A stretch of DNA of 64,000 nt from positions 51,421 through 115,420 of IMG/VR virus record IMGVR_UViG_3300017917_002116; one strand, given 5' to 3'. A program made the position numbers and the translations under genes. The notes beneath the pieces are model-generated. The model worked only from the letters and a program-made list of their open reading frames with translations, was not told the DNA's origin and did not search any database. Source of the stretch: a virus. This document shows, one piece after another, positions 49,289 to 57,261 of the stretch; the first letter of the stretch is position 1; every line of letters begins with the position of its first letter.

Positions 49289-49309
49289 GTAAGGCTATGA
49301 TGGCCTTAC
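49289..49309 (+). promoter_or_regulatory. Hairpin with the primase start codon in its loop
   Basis: GTAAGGC (49289-49295) pairs perfectly with GCCTTAC (49303-49309), and the 7-nt loop TATGATG contains both candidate ATG codons (49297 and 49300). No Shine-Dalgarno site is visible upstream, so the hairpin may present or restrict the start codon. Confidence 0.6.
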
Positions 49310-50268
49310 AAAATCTACTACGCAGCAGACTAAATGGTAGGACCAGCCCCAAGGGTTGGGTATCATTCAACTGCCCCATGTGCGTGGTAAATGGTCAAAG
49401 TCGTCCTGATACTAGACATCGTGGCGGCGTAATGTACAATCCTGATGGAGCAGTGAGCTATCACTGTTTCAACTGCCATTATAAAACTAGTTGGCAACCA
49501 GGTAGAACGCTGAGCTTTAAGATGCGTAAACTGCTCAGGCAATTGGGATTTGACGAAGCAGAGATACAGCGACTGAATCTAGAACTGCTGAGCCAAGCAG
49601 ATATAGAAAATATCAAGTTTAAAGAACCAGAACCCACGTGGACACCTGATTGGCCTGATTTTGAATTTGGGTTTGATGTAAAACAGTTAACTAGTCACGA
49701 CAAAGTAGATTATTTGGAAAGCAGACAGATTTACAACCTAGCCGTGTGGTTGGAGACGGACTATAAAGATCGCGCCTTTGACCGCAGGGTTATACTGCCC
49801 TATACATACGAAAATAGACTAGTTGGTTATGTGGCAAGGTGTGTAGGCGATATGCCGCCAAAGACAAGCAAATATATACGCAAGGCGCCTGCTGACTTTG
49901 TCTATGGACTGGATAATCAAAGAGATCAAAGACAATTTGTTATTGTTAGCGAAGGGGAATTTGATGCACTGCTTACATCTGGACTTGCCATTGGTGGTAA
50001 CAATTTAAGTGATAGGCAGGCACAGTTGATTGAGGACTTAAACATAGAGCCCATAGTTATTCCAGACAGAGACTCCGCTGGTAGACAACTGGCAGAACGT
50101 GCGGCAGATTTTGGCTGGAGTGTAAGTTTTCCGGATTGGGAAGATTGCAAAGACGTGACCGATGCTGTATTAAAATATGGCAGGCTGTTTACTATACATA
50201 GTATCCTACAGGCCGCAGAACACAGTCCTACAAAAATAAGATTATTATCTAGGAGGCTTGGTGGATAA
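49297..50268 (+). CDS. 61: DNA primase, T4 gp61-like
   Basis: The 323-aa product has an N-terminal zinc-binding domain with Cys26-x2-Cys29 (CPMC) and Cys57-x2-Cys60 (CFNC). A TOPRIM-type catalytic core follows, with VIVSEGEFDALL (acidic motif) and VIPDRDSAG (the DxD motif). It lays RNA primers for lagging-strand synthesis with the gp41 helicase encoded just downstream. The start is at 49297 or 49300, both in a hairpin loop. It overlaps the next small gene by a few bases. Confidence 0.9.
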   Translation: MMALQNLLRSRLNGRTSPKGWVSFNCPMCVVNGQSRPDTRHRGGVMYNPDGAVSYHCFNCHYKTSWQPGRTLSFKMRKLLRQLGFDEAEIQRLNLELLSQADIENIKFKEPEPTWTPDWPDFEFGFDVKQLTSHDKVDYLESRQIYNLAVWLETDYKDRAFDRRVILPYTYENRLVGYVARCVGDMPPKTSKYIRKAPADFVYGLDNQRDQRQFVIVSEGEFDALLTSGLAIGGNNLSDRQAQLIEDLNIEPIVIPDRDSAGRQLAERAADFGWSVSFPDWEDCKDVTDAVLKYGRLFTIHSILQAAEHSPTKIRLLSRRLGG

Positions 50269-50476
50269 TTACGGATATGAGGTACGCAAAGACTGGCGGC
50301 TTGGCCAGAACACAGACGATTGGTGGACCAGCGTATGTGTATGGGTCATTGAACAATTTGGCATGCCCGGGGACAATTATATCACAGAGTTAAGTAGTGA
50401 GTACATGATTTTTAAATTTAAGCAAAAAGAACACGCAATGATAACAGCCTTGCGTTGGGGGAATGACAATGGCTGA
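50261..50476 (+). CDS. Small conserved-type protein between primase and helicase
   Basis: Start set at GTG 50261, because AGGAGG (50251-50256) lies 4 nt upstream; a TTG at 50258 is too close. The 71-aa product (MDNYGYEVRKDWRLGQNTDD...) contains WWTSVCVWVIEQFGMPGDNY and KFKQKEHAMITALRWGN. From memory, similar small proteins are encoded next to primase in marine T4-like phages. It is coupled to gp61 and gp41 by overlaps. Function unknown. Confidence 0.65.
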   Translation: MDNYGYEVRKDWRLGQNTDDWWTSVCVWVIEQFGMPGDNYITELSSEYMIFKFKQKEHAMITALRWGNDNG

Positions 50477-51869
50477 TGAAGTTAAAGAATATAGCACAGA
50501 ATTACAAAAACTATTTTTGGAGTTTTTGATCAGTGATAAGGAACTGTTGGCTCGTTGCCAAAACGTTTTAGATGATACACATTTTACTCGTAGCCTGCAG
50601 GCAACTGCTGCCTTTATCAAGGACTATGCAAACAAATACAGTGACTGCCCAACCACAGAACAAATACAGGCAGTCACAGGTCTAGACATTAAACCTATAC
50701 CTGCGGAAGTTACCAACCACAAGGATTGGTTTCTAGAAGAATTCGAACAATTTGCTAGACACAAAGCACTTGAAAAAGCCATTCTTAAAAGTGCAGACCT
50801 GCTGGACAAGCAACGCTATGGCGAAGTTGAGCGATTAATCAAAGATGCCAGTAGCGTAGGCCTGCCCAAGAGCTTTGGTACAGACTATTATGCTGACCCC
50901 ATGGAACGTTTGACCAAGTTAAAGAACCAAAATGGTGGTACAAGTACAGGCTGGAAGACCATTGACGACAAACTGTATGGTGGTTTCAATCGCGGCGAAC
51001 TTAATATATTTGCTGGTGGATCTGGTGCAGGCAAATCATTGTTCTTGCAGAACTTGGCACTGAACTGGAGTCAGATAGGACTCAATGGAGTTTACTTTAG
51101 TCTTGAACTTAGTGAAGGTCTGTGTAGTATGCGTATGGATGCCATGCTTATGGGCATTGCAACTAAAGAAATTTATCGCAACTTAGAAGATGTTGACCTT
51201 AAGGTTAGGATGAAAGGTAAGACTGCGGGTAAGATACAGATTGTACAACTTACAGCAGGTGTAACAGTAAATGATCTTAAGAGTTGGCTTAAAGAGTTTC
51301 AGATACAGAGTAATAGAAAAATTGACTTTGTTATTGTGGACTACCTAGACTTGATGATGCCAGCAAGCCAAAAGATCAGCGTGGCAGATTTGTTTATCAA
51401 AGACAAGCTAGTATCTGAAGAGTTACGTGCCATGGCCACACAAGGCAATTATCTATTCTGCACAGCAAGTCAGTTGAATAGAGGCGCCGTGGAAACAGTG
51501 GAGTTTGATCACAGTCATATTTCAGGTGGCTTGAGTAAGATTCAGACTGCTGACAACGTGATTGGTATCTTTACCAGCACAACAATGCGTGAGCGAGGCA
51601 GAGTTCAGTTACAGTTTATGAAGACTCGTTCAAGTAGCGCAGTTGGTACTAAAATAGAGCTAGAGTTTAATGTAACTAGCCTGCGTATCACAGACCTTGG
51701 TGAAGACTCTGCAGACGCACCAACCACAACAGATGTATTAACTGAACGACTTAAAAGATCCAGCACAACCATTGATAGGGAAACGGGCGAAGTTGTAGAG
51801 CGCCGCCCCGAGCCCGCAATGGCTATCAGAGGCATGGACGACAAAATTAAGAAAATGCTTCAGAAGTAA
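50469..51869 (+). CDS. 41: Replicative DNA helicase, T4 gp41-like
   Basis: Start set at ATG 50469 (MADEVKEYSTELQKLFLEFL), 7 nt after GGGGG; the ATG at 50463 is too close to that site. The 466-aa product is a DnaB-type helicase: N-terminal helical domain (DCPTTEQIQAVTG), linker, Walker A GGSGAGKS (183-190), Walker B IDFVIVDYLDLM and the C-terminal CTASQLNRGAVETVEFDHSH, ISGGLSKIQTADN segment. It forms a hexamer on the lagging strand with the gp61 primase. Confidence 0.95.
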   Translation: MADEVKEYSTELQKLFLEFLISDKELLARCQNVLDDTHFTRSLQATAAFIKDYANKYSDCPTTEQIQAVTGLDIKPIPAEVTNHKDWFLEEFEQFARHKALEKAILKSADLLDKQRYGEVERLIKDASSVGLPKSFGTDYYADPMERLTKLKNQNGGTSTGWKTIDDKLYGGFNRGELNIFAGGSGAGKSLFLQNLALNWSQIGLNGVYFSLELSEGLCSMRMDAMLMGIATKEIYRNLEDVDLKVRMKGKTAGKIQIVQLTAGVTVNDLKSWLKEFQIQSNRKIDFVIVDYLDLMMPASQKISVADLFIKDKLVSEELRAMATQGNYLFCTASQLNRGAVETVEFDHSHISGGLSKIQTADNVIGIFTSTTMRERGRVQLQFMKTRSSSAVGTKIELEFNVTSLRITDLGEDSADAPTTTDVLTERLKRSSTTIDRETGEVVERRPEPAMAIRGMDDKIKKMLQK

Positions 51870-52379
51870 TTACTTTAATTCTCTCATAGAAGCAGGCCTG
51901 GGTGCTGGCTGCTCGGGAGGATTAGTTTGTGTATGTGGAGCACCGGCCATGGCGGGCTCGTCGTCTTGCTGTGGCTCATCTTCAACTTCGGGTGTCGCGC
52001 CACCGTCTTGAGCAAGGTCTGCTTTGAGTCTTTGAAACAGGCTATTATCCTCAGCAACGTAGGCAAGCACAGTTTCTAACAAGCCCATTAGAGCTGTCAT
52101 TTGTTGTAGATTGGGTCTACGGTTCATGTATAGGCTACGAACACCTGCTCTAAGAGCATTATATTGGTCCTCGCCAACAGCGTCCTTGATCGCTGCTAGT
52201 CGCTGCATCGCTCTAGTAAATCCAGCAGTATCTATATCCTTGCTGGCCGCACCCATACCAGGATCTGGTTTGTCCATGTGAGATAGATCATCACCCGGTT
52301 CATTTGGTTTGGCCTCGGCAATGGCACGAAGCCTGTTCATGACCCCAGACATGTCAAATCTTGTACTCTGAAAGCTCAT
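51870..52379 (-). CDS. Late protein with RELK C-terminus, unknown
   Basis: Start set at ATG 52379 (MSFQSTRFDMSGVMNRLRAI), because GGAG lies 7 nt upstream; a TTG 12 nt earlier would leave no ribosome site. The 169-aa product is helical, with an acidic Gln/Pro-rich tail ending PAPRPASMRELK. The ending resembles that of the protein at 56234-56920 (TGRELK). Its minus-strand late box (52401-52408) is half of a palindromic divergent promoter. Convergent with the helicase, whose stop it meets exactly. The family is not recognised. Confidence 0.65.
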   Translation of the reverse strand: MSFQSTRFDMSGVMNRLRAIAEAKPNEPGDDLSHMDKPDPGMGAASKDIDTAGFTRAMQRLAAIKDAVGEDQYNALRAGVRSLYMNRRPNLQQMTALMGLLETVLAYVAEDNSLFQRLKADLAQDGGATPEVEDEPQQDDEPAMAGAPHTQTNPPEQPAPRPASMRELK

Positions 52380-52400
52380 TTCTAACTCCAACGTTTTGAT

Positions 52401-52417
52401 TATTTATCAGATAAATA
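52401..52417. promoter_or_regulatory. Palindromic divergent late promoter
   Basis: TATTTATCAGATAAATA is a 17-bp perfect palindrome around one central base. Read on the plus strand it gives GATAAATA (52410-52417) for the gene at 52427; read on the minus strand it gives the same box for the gene at 52379. The two start sites would be about 28 bp apart. Confidence 0.75.
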
Positions 52418-52426
52418 TTATTAAGG

Positions 52427-52687
52427 ATGGATGCAATTTTGCGTAAACAGACAAGATCTTTATTAGAAGAAATAACTGATATTGTACCACAAAGGGACAA
52501 GGAATACTTTGTGGAAAATAAGGCCATTAACATAATCGCCAGCACACGATATCTAGTAGAATATATTAATGAGCATTTTCCTAAAGAACAAAGCGAAGAC
52601 CTAGTTAAAAGGTTATTCAATAGTTTAAAAACAGGCGACGAATCTAAATTCCGTCGTGGCATCAAATATATAAAAGAAACAAAATAA
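52427..52687 (+). CDS. Small late protein, unknown
   Basis: The 86-aa helical, charged product (MDAILRKQTRSLLEEITDIV...) is translated under the plus half of the palindromic late promoter, with a predicted leader of about 4 nt. Its stop overlaps the next ATG by one base, so the two are coupled. No family recognised. Confidence 0.65.
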   Translation: MDAILRKQTRSLLEEITDIVPQRDKEYFVENKAINIIASTRYLVEYINEHFPKEQSEDLVKRLFNSLKTGDESKFRRGIKYIKETK

Positions 52688-53442
52688 TGGACAACCTAGA
52701 AGATCTAAATTGGGAAATAATGGTAGAAAGCCGTCAATACCGTGCAGGTGGCGGCAGAGGGCTCAATCTAAGACAGGTTGCAAATTTTGCCTTCTTGGAC
52801 CTGCTGACATTATATATTTTGCACAATGAGTATGAAACTGCACCGGTTGCGGGCAATTACAGCGGTAGCACAATGAGCTATAGAAACTTTGTAAGACCAA
52901 GATTAAGTGGCACAGATTTATATGTAAGTCTAAACATATTGAGCAATCCTGATAGCGTGTTTAGTAAATCAATTAAGCAAAATCCAGACGCAGATGCATT
53001 TTTAAGACAAAAGATTAAATTAAATTTACCTACTTTAAAACGTTATCTTGATCTAATACAAGAAGGCACTATAACAAGCAGCGATGCAGCACAATTATTA
53101 TTAAGAATAGAAAAACAGCTTAACATAACGGATAGCCAATATAAAAGCATGAGAAGATTGGTGCAGGACTGGGCAGGCCTAAACAAAATGCAACGTGAAA
53201 TCGTTGTTACTAGGATACTTCAACAATATAAAAAATTTGCCAAACGCAGTGAATTATCTGTATTCTTAGAGGACCTGGGCAAACAAAAAGGCTATGAGTT
53301 ACGTGGTGCAGAAGATGCTGAAATAAAGAATTTAGAGGCAGGTCCATGGAGCAAGTTATTAGGAGCAGTGGCACCGGCAGCACTAATGTATGGTGCCTAT
53401 AAAGCAGGATATAGCTTGACAGCCCCTAAAAAACAGCATTAA
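52687..53442 (+). CDS. Late protein with C-terminal hydrophobic segment
   Basis: The 251-aa product is helical with an N-terminal Gly/Arg-rich run (RQYRAGGGRGLNLRQVANFA). A single hydrophobic stretch near the end (LLGAVAPAALMYGAYKAGYS, about 224-243) is long enough for one membrane helix. It overlaps the upstream small gene, and is therefore expressed late. A structural or membrane-associated late role is possible; no family recognised. Confidence 0.6.
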   Translation: MDNLEDLNWEIMVESRQYRAGGGRGLNLRQVANFAFLDLLTLYILHNEYETAPVAGNYSGSTMSYRNFVRPRLSGTDLYVSLNILSNPDSVFSKSIKQNPDADAFLRQKIKLNLPTLKRYLDLIQEGTITSSDAAQLLLRIEKQLNITDSQYKSMRRLVQDWAGLNKMQREIVVTRILQQYKKFAKRSELSVFLEDLGKQKGYELRGAEDAEIKNLEAGPWSKLLGAVAPAALMYGAYKAGYSLTAPKKQH

Positions 53443-53465
53443 TCTATTCAAGAACTCAAGAAGAA

Positions 53466-53473
53466 GATAAATA
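53466..53473 (+). promoter_or_regulatory. Late promoter box GATAAATA
   Basis: It lies 43 nt before the ATG at 53517, with AAAGGAG at about 53504-53510. Confidence 0.65.
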
Positions 53474-53516
53474 AAAGTAAGAAACAAACGTTTCGACAGA
53501 TTAAAAGGAGTCTATT

Positions 53517-53834
53517 ATGACAACAAGAGTAAATGGTGGTGTTAAATCCGGTGGATTCGGTACAGCAACACTAAAAATGTTCACAGTTGATCCTAATGTC
53601 GACCTAACAGGCGATGTTGGTCTTCCAGGTACAGCTTTAGAAGCTATCGTTCAAACAGTTCAAACTAAAGCAACAACTTTCCTAATTGGTGCAGTTGATG
53701 CAAGTAATGGTTTCCGTGTTGCTTGCGAGCCAAGCGCATGGGCCGCCGCTGACCTTCAGGCTGCTATCCGCGCCCTAGGTACAGTTAACGGTGACGACCT
53801 AACAGGTGCTACAGTTGCTGATTTCACATTCTAA
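53517..53834 (+). CDS. Small late virion-type protein, unknown
   Basis: The 105-aa product (MTTRVNGGVKSGGFGTATLK...) is Gly/Ala/Thr/Val-rich, as in structural proteins, and ends in VADFTF. It has its own late promoter, a good ribosome site and its own terminator, so it is a single-gene unit and may be abundant. Not recognised. Confidence 0.65.
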   Translation: MTTRVNGGVKSGGFGTATLKMFTVDPNVDLTGDVGLPGTALEAIVQTVQTKATTFLIGAVDASNGFRVACEPSAWAAADLQAAIRALGTVNGDDLTGATVADFTF

Positions 53835-53860
53835 TTAGTTCTTACTGATTTCGGGATGGG

Positions 53861-53892
53861 AAGCCGCAGTATCGAAAGATCTGCGGTTTTTC
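53861..53892 (+). terminator. Intrinsic terminator
   Basis: AAGCCGCAG pairs with CTGCGGTTT, with an inner ATC/GAT pairing and a GAAA loop, and is followed by T residues. It separates two single-gene late units. Confidence 0.85.
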
Positions 53893-53894
53893 TA

Positions 53895-53902
53895 TGTAAA
53901 TA
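53895..53902 (+). promoter_or_regulatory. Late promoter box TGTAAATA
   Basis: It starts 2 nt after the terminator and lies 17 nt before ATG 53920, with AAGGAG at 53908-53913. Confidence 0.6.
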
Positions 53903-53919
53903 TAGTAAAGGAGTTTAGC

Positions 53920-54372
53920 ATGACTAGAATGCAAGGAACAGGAAGAACAGGTGAAAATATCGGGGGTAATATAGAATATTTCACTTGCTACACACTGGTA
54001 GATATCAGCGACACAGGCATATATGACCCAACAGCAGGCAAGGACTACGAACAAGCACAGAATCTGAATGCACTACTACAAGCAATCAGTCTTGGCAGTC
54101 AACCTGTGCTGGCCAGCGTGGAAAAATTAGTTGCGGCCGATCTAGAAGACTTTGTCTTTGGCGACAATTTTACAGGCAATCATAATGTCTGGATTTTGCG
54201 TTTTGCCAGTGAAAGAGTTGGTAGTATCACAGTAAACACCCTAGTAAGAGACATAGCCGGATTACCAGTCTATGTTGATCTAGATGAAACTGCGGTGTTC
54301 GATACAGATGTATTTGAAACAGGTGATAATTCAGACAAAAACATCTACTTTGTAAGAAACGATAACCTATAA
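53920..54372 (+). CDS. Late virion-type protein, unknown
   Basis: The 150-aa product (MTRMQGTGRTGENIGGNIEY...) is beta-rich with many Asp and Thr (LVRDIAGLPVYVDLDETAVF), probably a small virion protein. It has its own late box and a strong AAGGAG site. The family is not recognised. Confidence 0.65.
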   Translation: MTRMQGTGRTGENIGGNIEYFTCYTLVDISDTGIYDPTAGKDYEQAQNLNALLQAISLGSQPVLASVEKLVAADLEDFVFGDNFTGNHNVWILRFASERVGSITVNTLVRDIAGLPVYVDLDETAVFDTDVFETGDNSDKNIYFVRNDNL

Positions 54373-54378
54373 GTTTTT

Positions 54379-54386
54379 GATAAATA
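54379..54386 (+). promoter_or_regulatory. Late promoter box GATAAATA
   Basis: It lies 84 nt before ATG 54471. The leader is very AT-rich and ends in AAAGGGGGG. Confidence 0.55.
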
Positions 54387-54470
54387 CAACGTAAATTTTT
54401 GGCTACTATTTTTTGGTCTCAATCATGGTCTTTATAATAATATTATAATTTTTAAAGGGGGGTATGATTG

Positions 54471-54776
54471 ATGGCCACAGTAGTGGAAAGAGTTAGTATA
54501 GTTGAAACCAAGGTTGAATCCTTGGGCGAGAAAATTGATGATCTTAAAGTAGATGTTAAGGACATGCATGACTGTTTGGATCGTACAAGAGATGAGATAG
54601 GCACTCAACTCGAAAAAATGTATTCAGCTAGCTGTGAGCAACATGCTCAGCTGGCTAAAAAGATAAGTGCTCTTGAACGTATCAAGGACAGGGGAACATA
54701 TCTTGCTCTAGGTGGAGTAGCAGTGGCAGGTTGGGTAGTTGGTCACATGGATCTGTTGACAAAGATACTTAAATGA
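54471..54776 (+). CDS. Coiled-coil protein with one C-terminal membrane helix
   Basis: Start set at ATG 54471 with a run of G residues 8 nt upstream. The 101-aa product (MATVVERVSIVETKVESLGE) is a long coiled coil (about 5-70) followed by a hydrophobic segment (YLALGGVAVAGWVVGH, about 76-93) and a short basic tail. This topology resembles XhlA- or holin-associated phage proteins, so a role in lysis is possible but unproven. It overlaps the next gene by 4 nt. Confidence 0.6.
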   Translation: MATVVERVSIVETKVESLGEKIDDLKVDVKDMHDCLDRTRDEIGTQLEKMYSASCEQHAQLAKKISALERIKDRGTYLALGGVAVAGWVVGHMDLLTKILK

Positions 54777-55069
54777 ACGAAGAATTGGAAATCATTGGCG
54801 AGGATATTGTTACAGAGGCCAAACGGGTTTGGGCAAAGCGCGGCAAAAAACTCAAGCGAATGATTCGTTGCACTAGCGGTAAGAAAAAAGGCAGAATTGT
54901 TGCCAACACTGGTGCATGCAGCAAGGCAATAAACGTTAAAAAGCGTTTTCTAATGAAACGTATTAGGAAGCGTTTTAATGCTAAGATAGTTAGAAAAGCA
55001 AAAAGAACAAAGGCGTTTAATCCATTAAGCAAGAGGCTTAAAGCACTGAATAAATCAGTAAATAGGTAA
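54773..55069 (+). CDS. Very basic conserved-type phage protein
   Basis: The 98-aa product is dominated by Lys and Arg. VTEAKRVWAKRGKKLKRMIR, CTSGKKKGRIVANTGACSKA and INVKKRFLMKRIRKRFNAK resemble, from memory, a conserved small protein of marine T4-like phages. Probably binds DNA or RNA, possibly packaged with DNA; the family has no named function that I know. It is in the late operon starting at 54471. Confidence 0.65.
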   Translation: MNEELEIIGEDIVTEAKRVWAKRGKKLKRMIRCTSGKKKGRIVANTGACSKAINVKKRFLMKRIRKRFNAKIVRKAKRTKAFNPLSKRLKALNKSVNR

Positions 55070-55072
55070 TAT

Positions 55073-55546
55073 ATGGCAGATCGTAGTTTAACAGATATAA
55101 TTAGATTTCTAGACCCTAGCGGTGATATGGGCGATGCAGATATTGCCGGCCTTACTAAGAAACTAAAATTTACTGATGTATTAGATCTTGTGTCCAGTGT
55201 TAGTGGTAATAACATGACCAAGGCCAGAGAGATATTAGCAAAATACGATGATAGATTTGGAGCAGGGGGTGAAGCACCTGCGCAGGAAGCCGCAGTAGTA
55301 CAACCCCCAGCAAAAATAGGCGGCGGCGTGTCCAAACCCCCCGGTGGTTTTAAGCCAATCAAACCTATAGGAACAGCACCAACCACAGCGGGCACTCCAA
55401 CTAATCCCAACGGACCCAATGCTGGAAATGACAGTGATGAAGATTCTGGACAAGAACTTGATACACTTATGAGTGATCCCGCAACAAAAAACAAGCCAGA
55501 AGTTCAACAAATTGCTAGACTTCTTCAAAGGATGAATAAGCAATGA
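55073..55546 (+). CDS. Late protein, unknown, with disordered C-terminal half
   Basis: The 157-aa product has a folded first 62 residues (MADRSLTDIIRFLDPSGDMG to ILAKYDDRF) and a Gly/Pro/Asn-rich disordered second half ending in a short helix (VQQIARLLQRMNKQ). It follows the basic gene by 3 nt and overlaps the next by 4 nt. No family recognised. Confidence 0.6.
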   Translation: MADRSLTDIIRFLDPSGDMGDADIAGLTKKLKFTDVLDLVSSVSGNNMTKAREILAKYDDRFGAGGEAPAQEAAVVQPPAKIGGGVSKPPGGFKPIKPIGTAPTTAGTPTNPNGPNAGNDSDEDSGQELDTLMSDPATKNKPEVQQIARLLQRMNKQ

Positions 55547-55758
55547 GAATAGGCGAGCTTGTTACAGGCCTACGCTATATGACCACTAACGAACAGCGTG
55601 GCATTTTTGAATTATTGAAAGAAATGAAATCAGTTACGCCAGAGCAACTGGATGAACGTGCACAGCAAGTTGCCCATGAGATGCATACCATGGGTTTAAT
55701 TGATCGACAAATCAATGAAGATACACAGGAAATCACGTACCGTCTCTATAAGAGATAA
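55543..55758 (+). CDS. Small late protein, unknown
   Basis: The 71-aa product (MRIGELVTGLRYMTTNEQRG...) looks like a compact winged-helix-sized alpha/beta domain with EQLDERAQQVAHEMHTMGLI followed by a strand pair (DTQEITYRLYKR). Overlaps of 4 nt upstream and about 44 nt downstream pack it tightly in the operon. The family is not recognised. Confidence 0.6.
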   Translation: MRIGELVTGLRYMTTNEQRGIFELLKEMKSVTPEQLDERAQQVAHEMHTMGLIDRQINEDTQEITYRLYKR

Positions 55759-56203
55759 AAAAGAATCTCAGGTGTATTCTAGTAAGATAAAGGATCTTAT
55801 TAGTACAACATTACCACGAAACATTTTGGGCATGTTGGCATCTGCACATGAAACTGAGGATTCATTGATTTTTAATAATCGCTACCATCTAGGCGCCTCG
55901 GGTCCCAACGATTATTACATTTATGATGCGTACCTACAAGAATATACCTATAAAAATATAGCATTGTTTTCAAGCGCCGTTAAGATGCTGTGGTATATTA
56001 ATAGACCCTCTGGTATGACAACTAGCCACGACAAAACAATATATTCCCTGGATCAAGAATACTATAGATGTTTAGAAGATATAAGATTTTTTAAGAGTAA
56101 GATAGTGTCAATTCCAGAAGACCGTGAGTTTTACGCCCATAGATTAAGCCAATCCAAGTACCGATTGGAAGATATCAAAACCGAAATATCTAAAATATAT
56201 TGA
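55715..56203 (+). CDS. Late protein, unknown
   Basis: Start set at ATG 55715, which lies 44 nt inside the upstream gene; a TTG 15 nt earlier is the alternative. The 162-aa product (MKIHRKSRTVSIRDKKESQV...) is basic at its N-terminus and then mixed alpha/beta, with LGASGPNDYYIYDAYLQEYT and a helical end. The unusually long overlap with its neighbour is notable. Not recognised. Confidence 0.55.
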   Translation: MKIHRKSRTVSIRDKKESQVYSSKIKDLISTTLPRNILGMLASAHETEDSLIFNNRYHLGASGPNDYYIYDAYLQEYTYKNIALFSSAVKMLWYINRPSGMTTSHDKTIYSLDQEYYRCLEDIRFFKSKIVSIPEDREFYAHRLSQSKYRLEDIKTEISKIY

Positions 56204-56209
56204 TAAATA
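56202..56209 (+). promoter_or_regulatory. Late promoter box GATAAATA
   Basis: The box overlaps the stop codon of the upstream gene and lies 24 nt before ATG 56234, with AAAAGGA between them. Confidence 0.65.
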
Positions 56210-56233
56210 AAACTAATAAAAGGACATGTCGTT

Positions 56234-56920
56234 ATGAACACATCTGAAATTTTCAATCCTGCACAGCGCAAACAGCGTGTAGTAGAGGAATTTTTAAATA
56301 GCCATTATGGCTTAAAACTAGCTGCCTATGGTGATGTTGCCAAGGTTAATGCTATGAAAGCCAAGCTGACAAATGAAAACCATCATATGGCTAGTAGCAT
56401 TGTTGGCTATGAAAAGAATCCACGTTACGTTAAAAATACGCTGATCATTGAAGCTCTTAACCAACTGCTAAAAGAAATAGCACCCGCACGTCGACGCGGC
56501 CGCGTTAACGAGCAAAGTGGCGAAGACCTAGCACAAGCAGAACTAATACTTGTTGCTAAGAACATGGTCGAGAAGCTACAGGGTATGGCTGAAGACGTTG
56601 CCAAGATGGCCACAGACGATCTAATGCCACTAGCAGAAAAATTAAAAGTTAGTTTTGGTCAAGACATGGGCAATCAATTTAATGATGCTGCTGATGCTGC
56701 CTTACAAACTCTATTGACTGCGATCAAATCCGGCAAGGATGAACTAAGCAATGCAGTAGGCATCCTAACAGGCGAAGCACCTGCAGGCGGCGACATGGGC
56801 GGCATGCCTGGTGAAGAACCTGGTATGGAACCTGTACCTGGCGAAGAAGGTGACCAATTTGGTGCCACAGATGCTGCTGCCGGAGCAGAAGAATTACCCA
56901 CTGGTCGTGAACTAAAATAA
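56234..56920 (+). CDS. Late helical protein with GRELK C-terminus
   Basis: The 228-aa product has an N-terminal DNA-binding-sized domain (RKQRVVEEFLNSHYGLKLAA), a helical core (AELILVAKNMVEKLQGMAED ... LQTLLTAIKSGKDELSNAVG) and a Gly/Glu/Met-rich acidic tail ending ELPTGRELK. From memory, similar proteins with a GREKR-type ending are common and unnamed in marine T4-like phages. It has its own late promoter and leads three coupled genes. A head-core or scaffold-type role is possible. Confidence 0.7.
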   Translation: MNTSEIFNPAQRKQRVVEEFLNSHYGLKLAAYGDVAKVNAMKAKLTNENHHMASSIVGYEKNPRYVKNTLIIEALNQLLKEIAPARRRGRVNEQSGEDLAQAELILVAKNMVEKLQGMAEDVAKMATDDLMPLAEKLKVSFGQDMGNQFNDAADAALQTLLTAIKSGKDELSNAVGILTGEAPAGGDMGGMPGEEPGMEPVPGEEGDQFGATDAAAGAEELPTGRELK

Positions 56921-57261
56921 TGCTTATAAATGAGTTGGTGGATTCTGAATCTGAATTGCTGGATACTGTAATAAGTATTCTACTTCGTGCCAAGGCAGAA
57001 GGAGCAAAAGCAGTCAACATGCAACAACTCATTAACGATCTTGATGATCCAAGCATAACACCAGAGTTCATGGTGGATCTACTAAGTAGAAACACAGGCA
57101 AACTTAAAAACATAATTGCAGGCAGTGACGTTGATAATGTTGACCTTGACACCATAGCAAAAACACAACGTATGACCACAAAGTCAGAAAAAGATAGCGC
57201 AAAAATGAAACAAACAGCAGTGTCTCAGGCACTAGACAGCCTTAAAGGATCATTAGCATGA
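56920..57261 (+). CDS. Late protein, unknown
   Basis: The 113-aa acidic helical product (MLINELVDSESELLDTVISI...) overlaps its upstream neighbour by one base and the next gene by 4 nt. It has no recognised motif. Being in a three-gene late operon with the GRELK protein, it may be its partner. Confidence 0.6.
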   Translation: MLINELVDSESELLDTVISILLRAKAEGAKAVNMQQLINDLDDPSITPEFMVDLLSRNTGKLKNIIAGSDVDNVDLDTIAKTQRMTTKSEKDSAKMKQTAVSQALDSLKGSLA

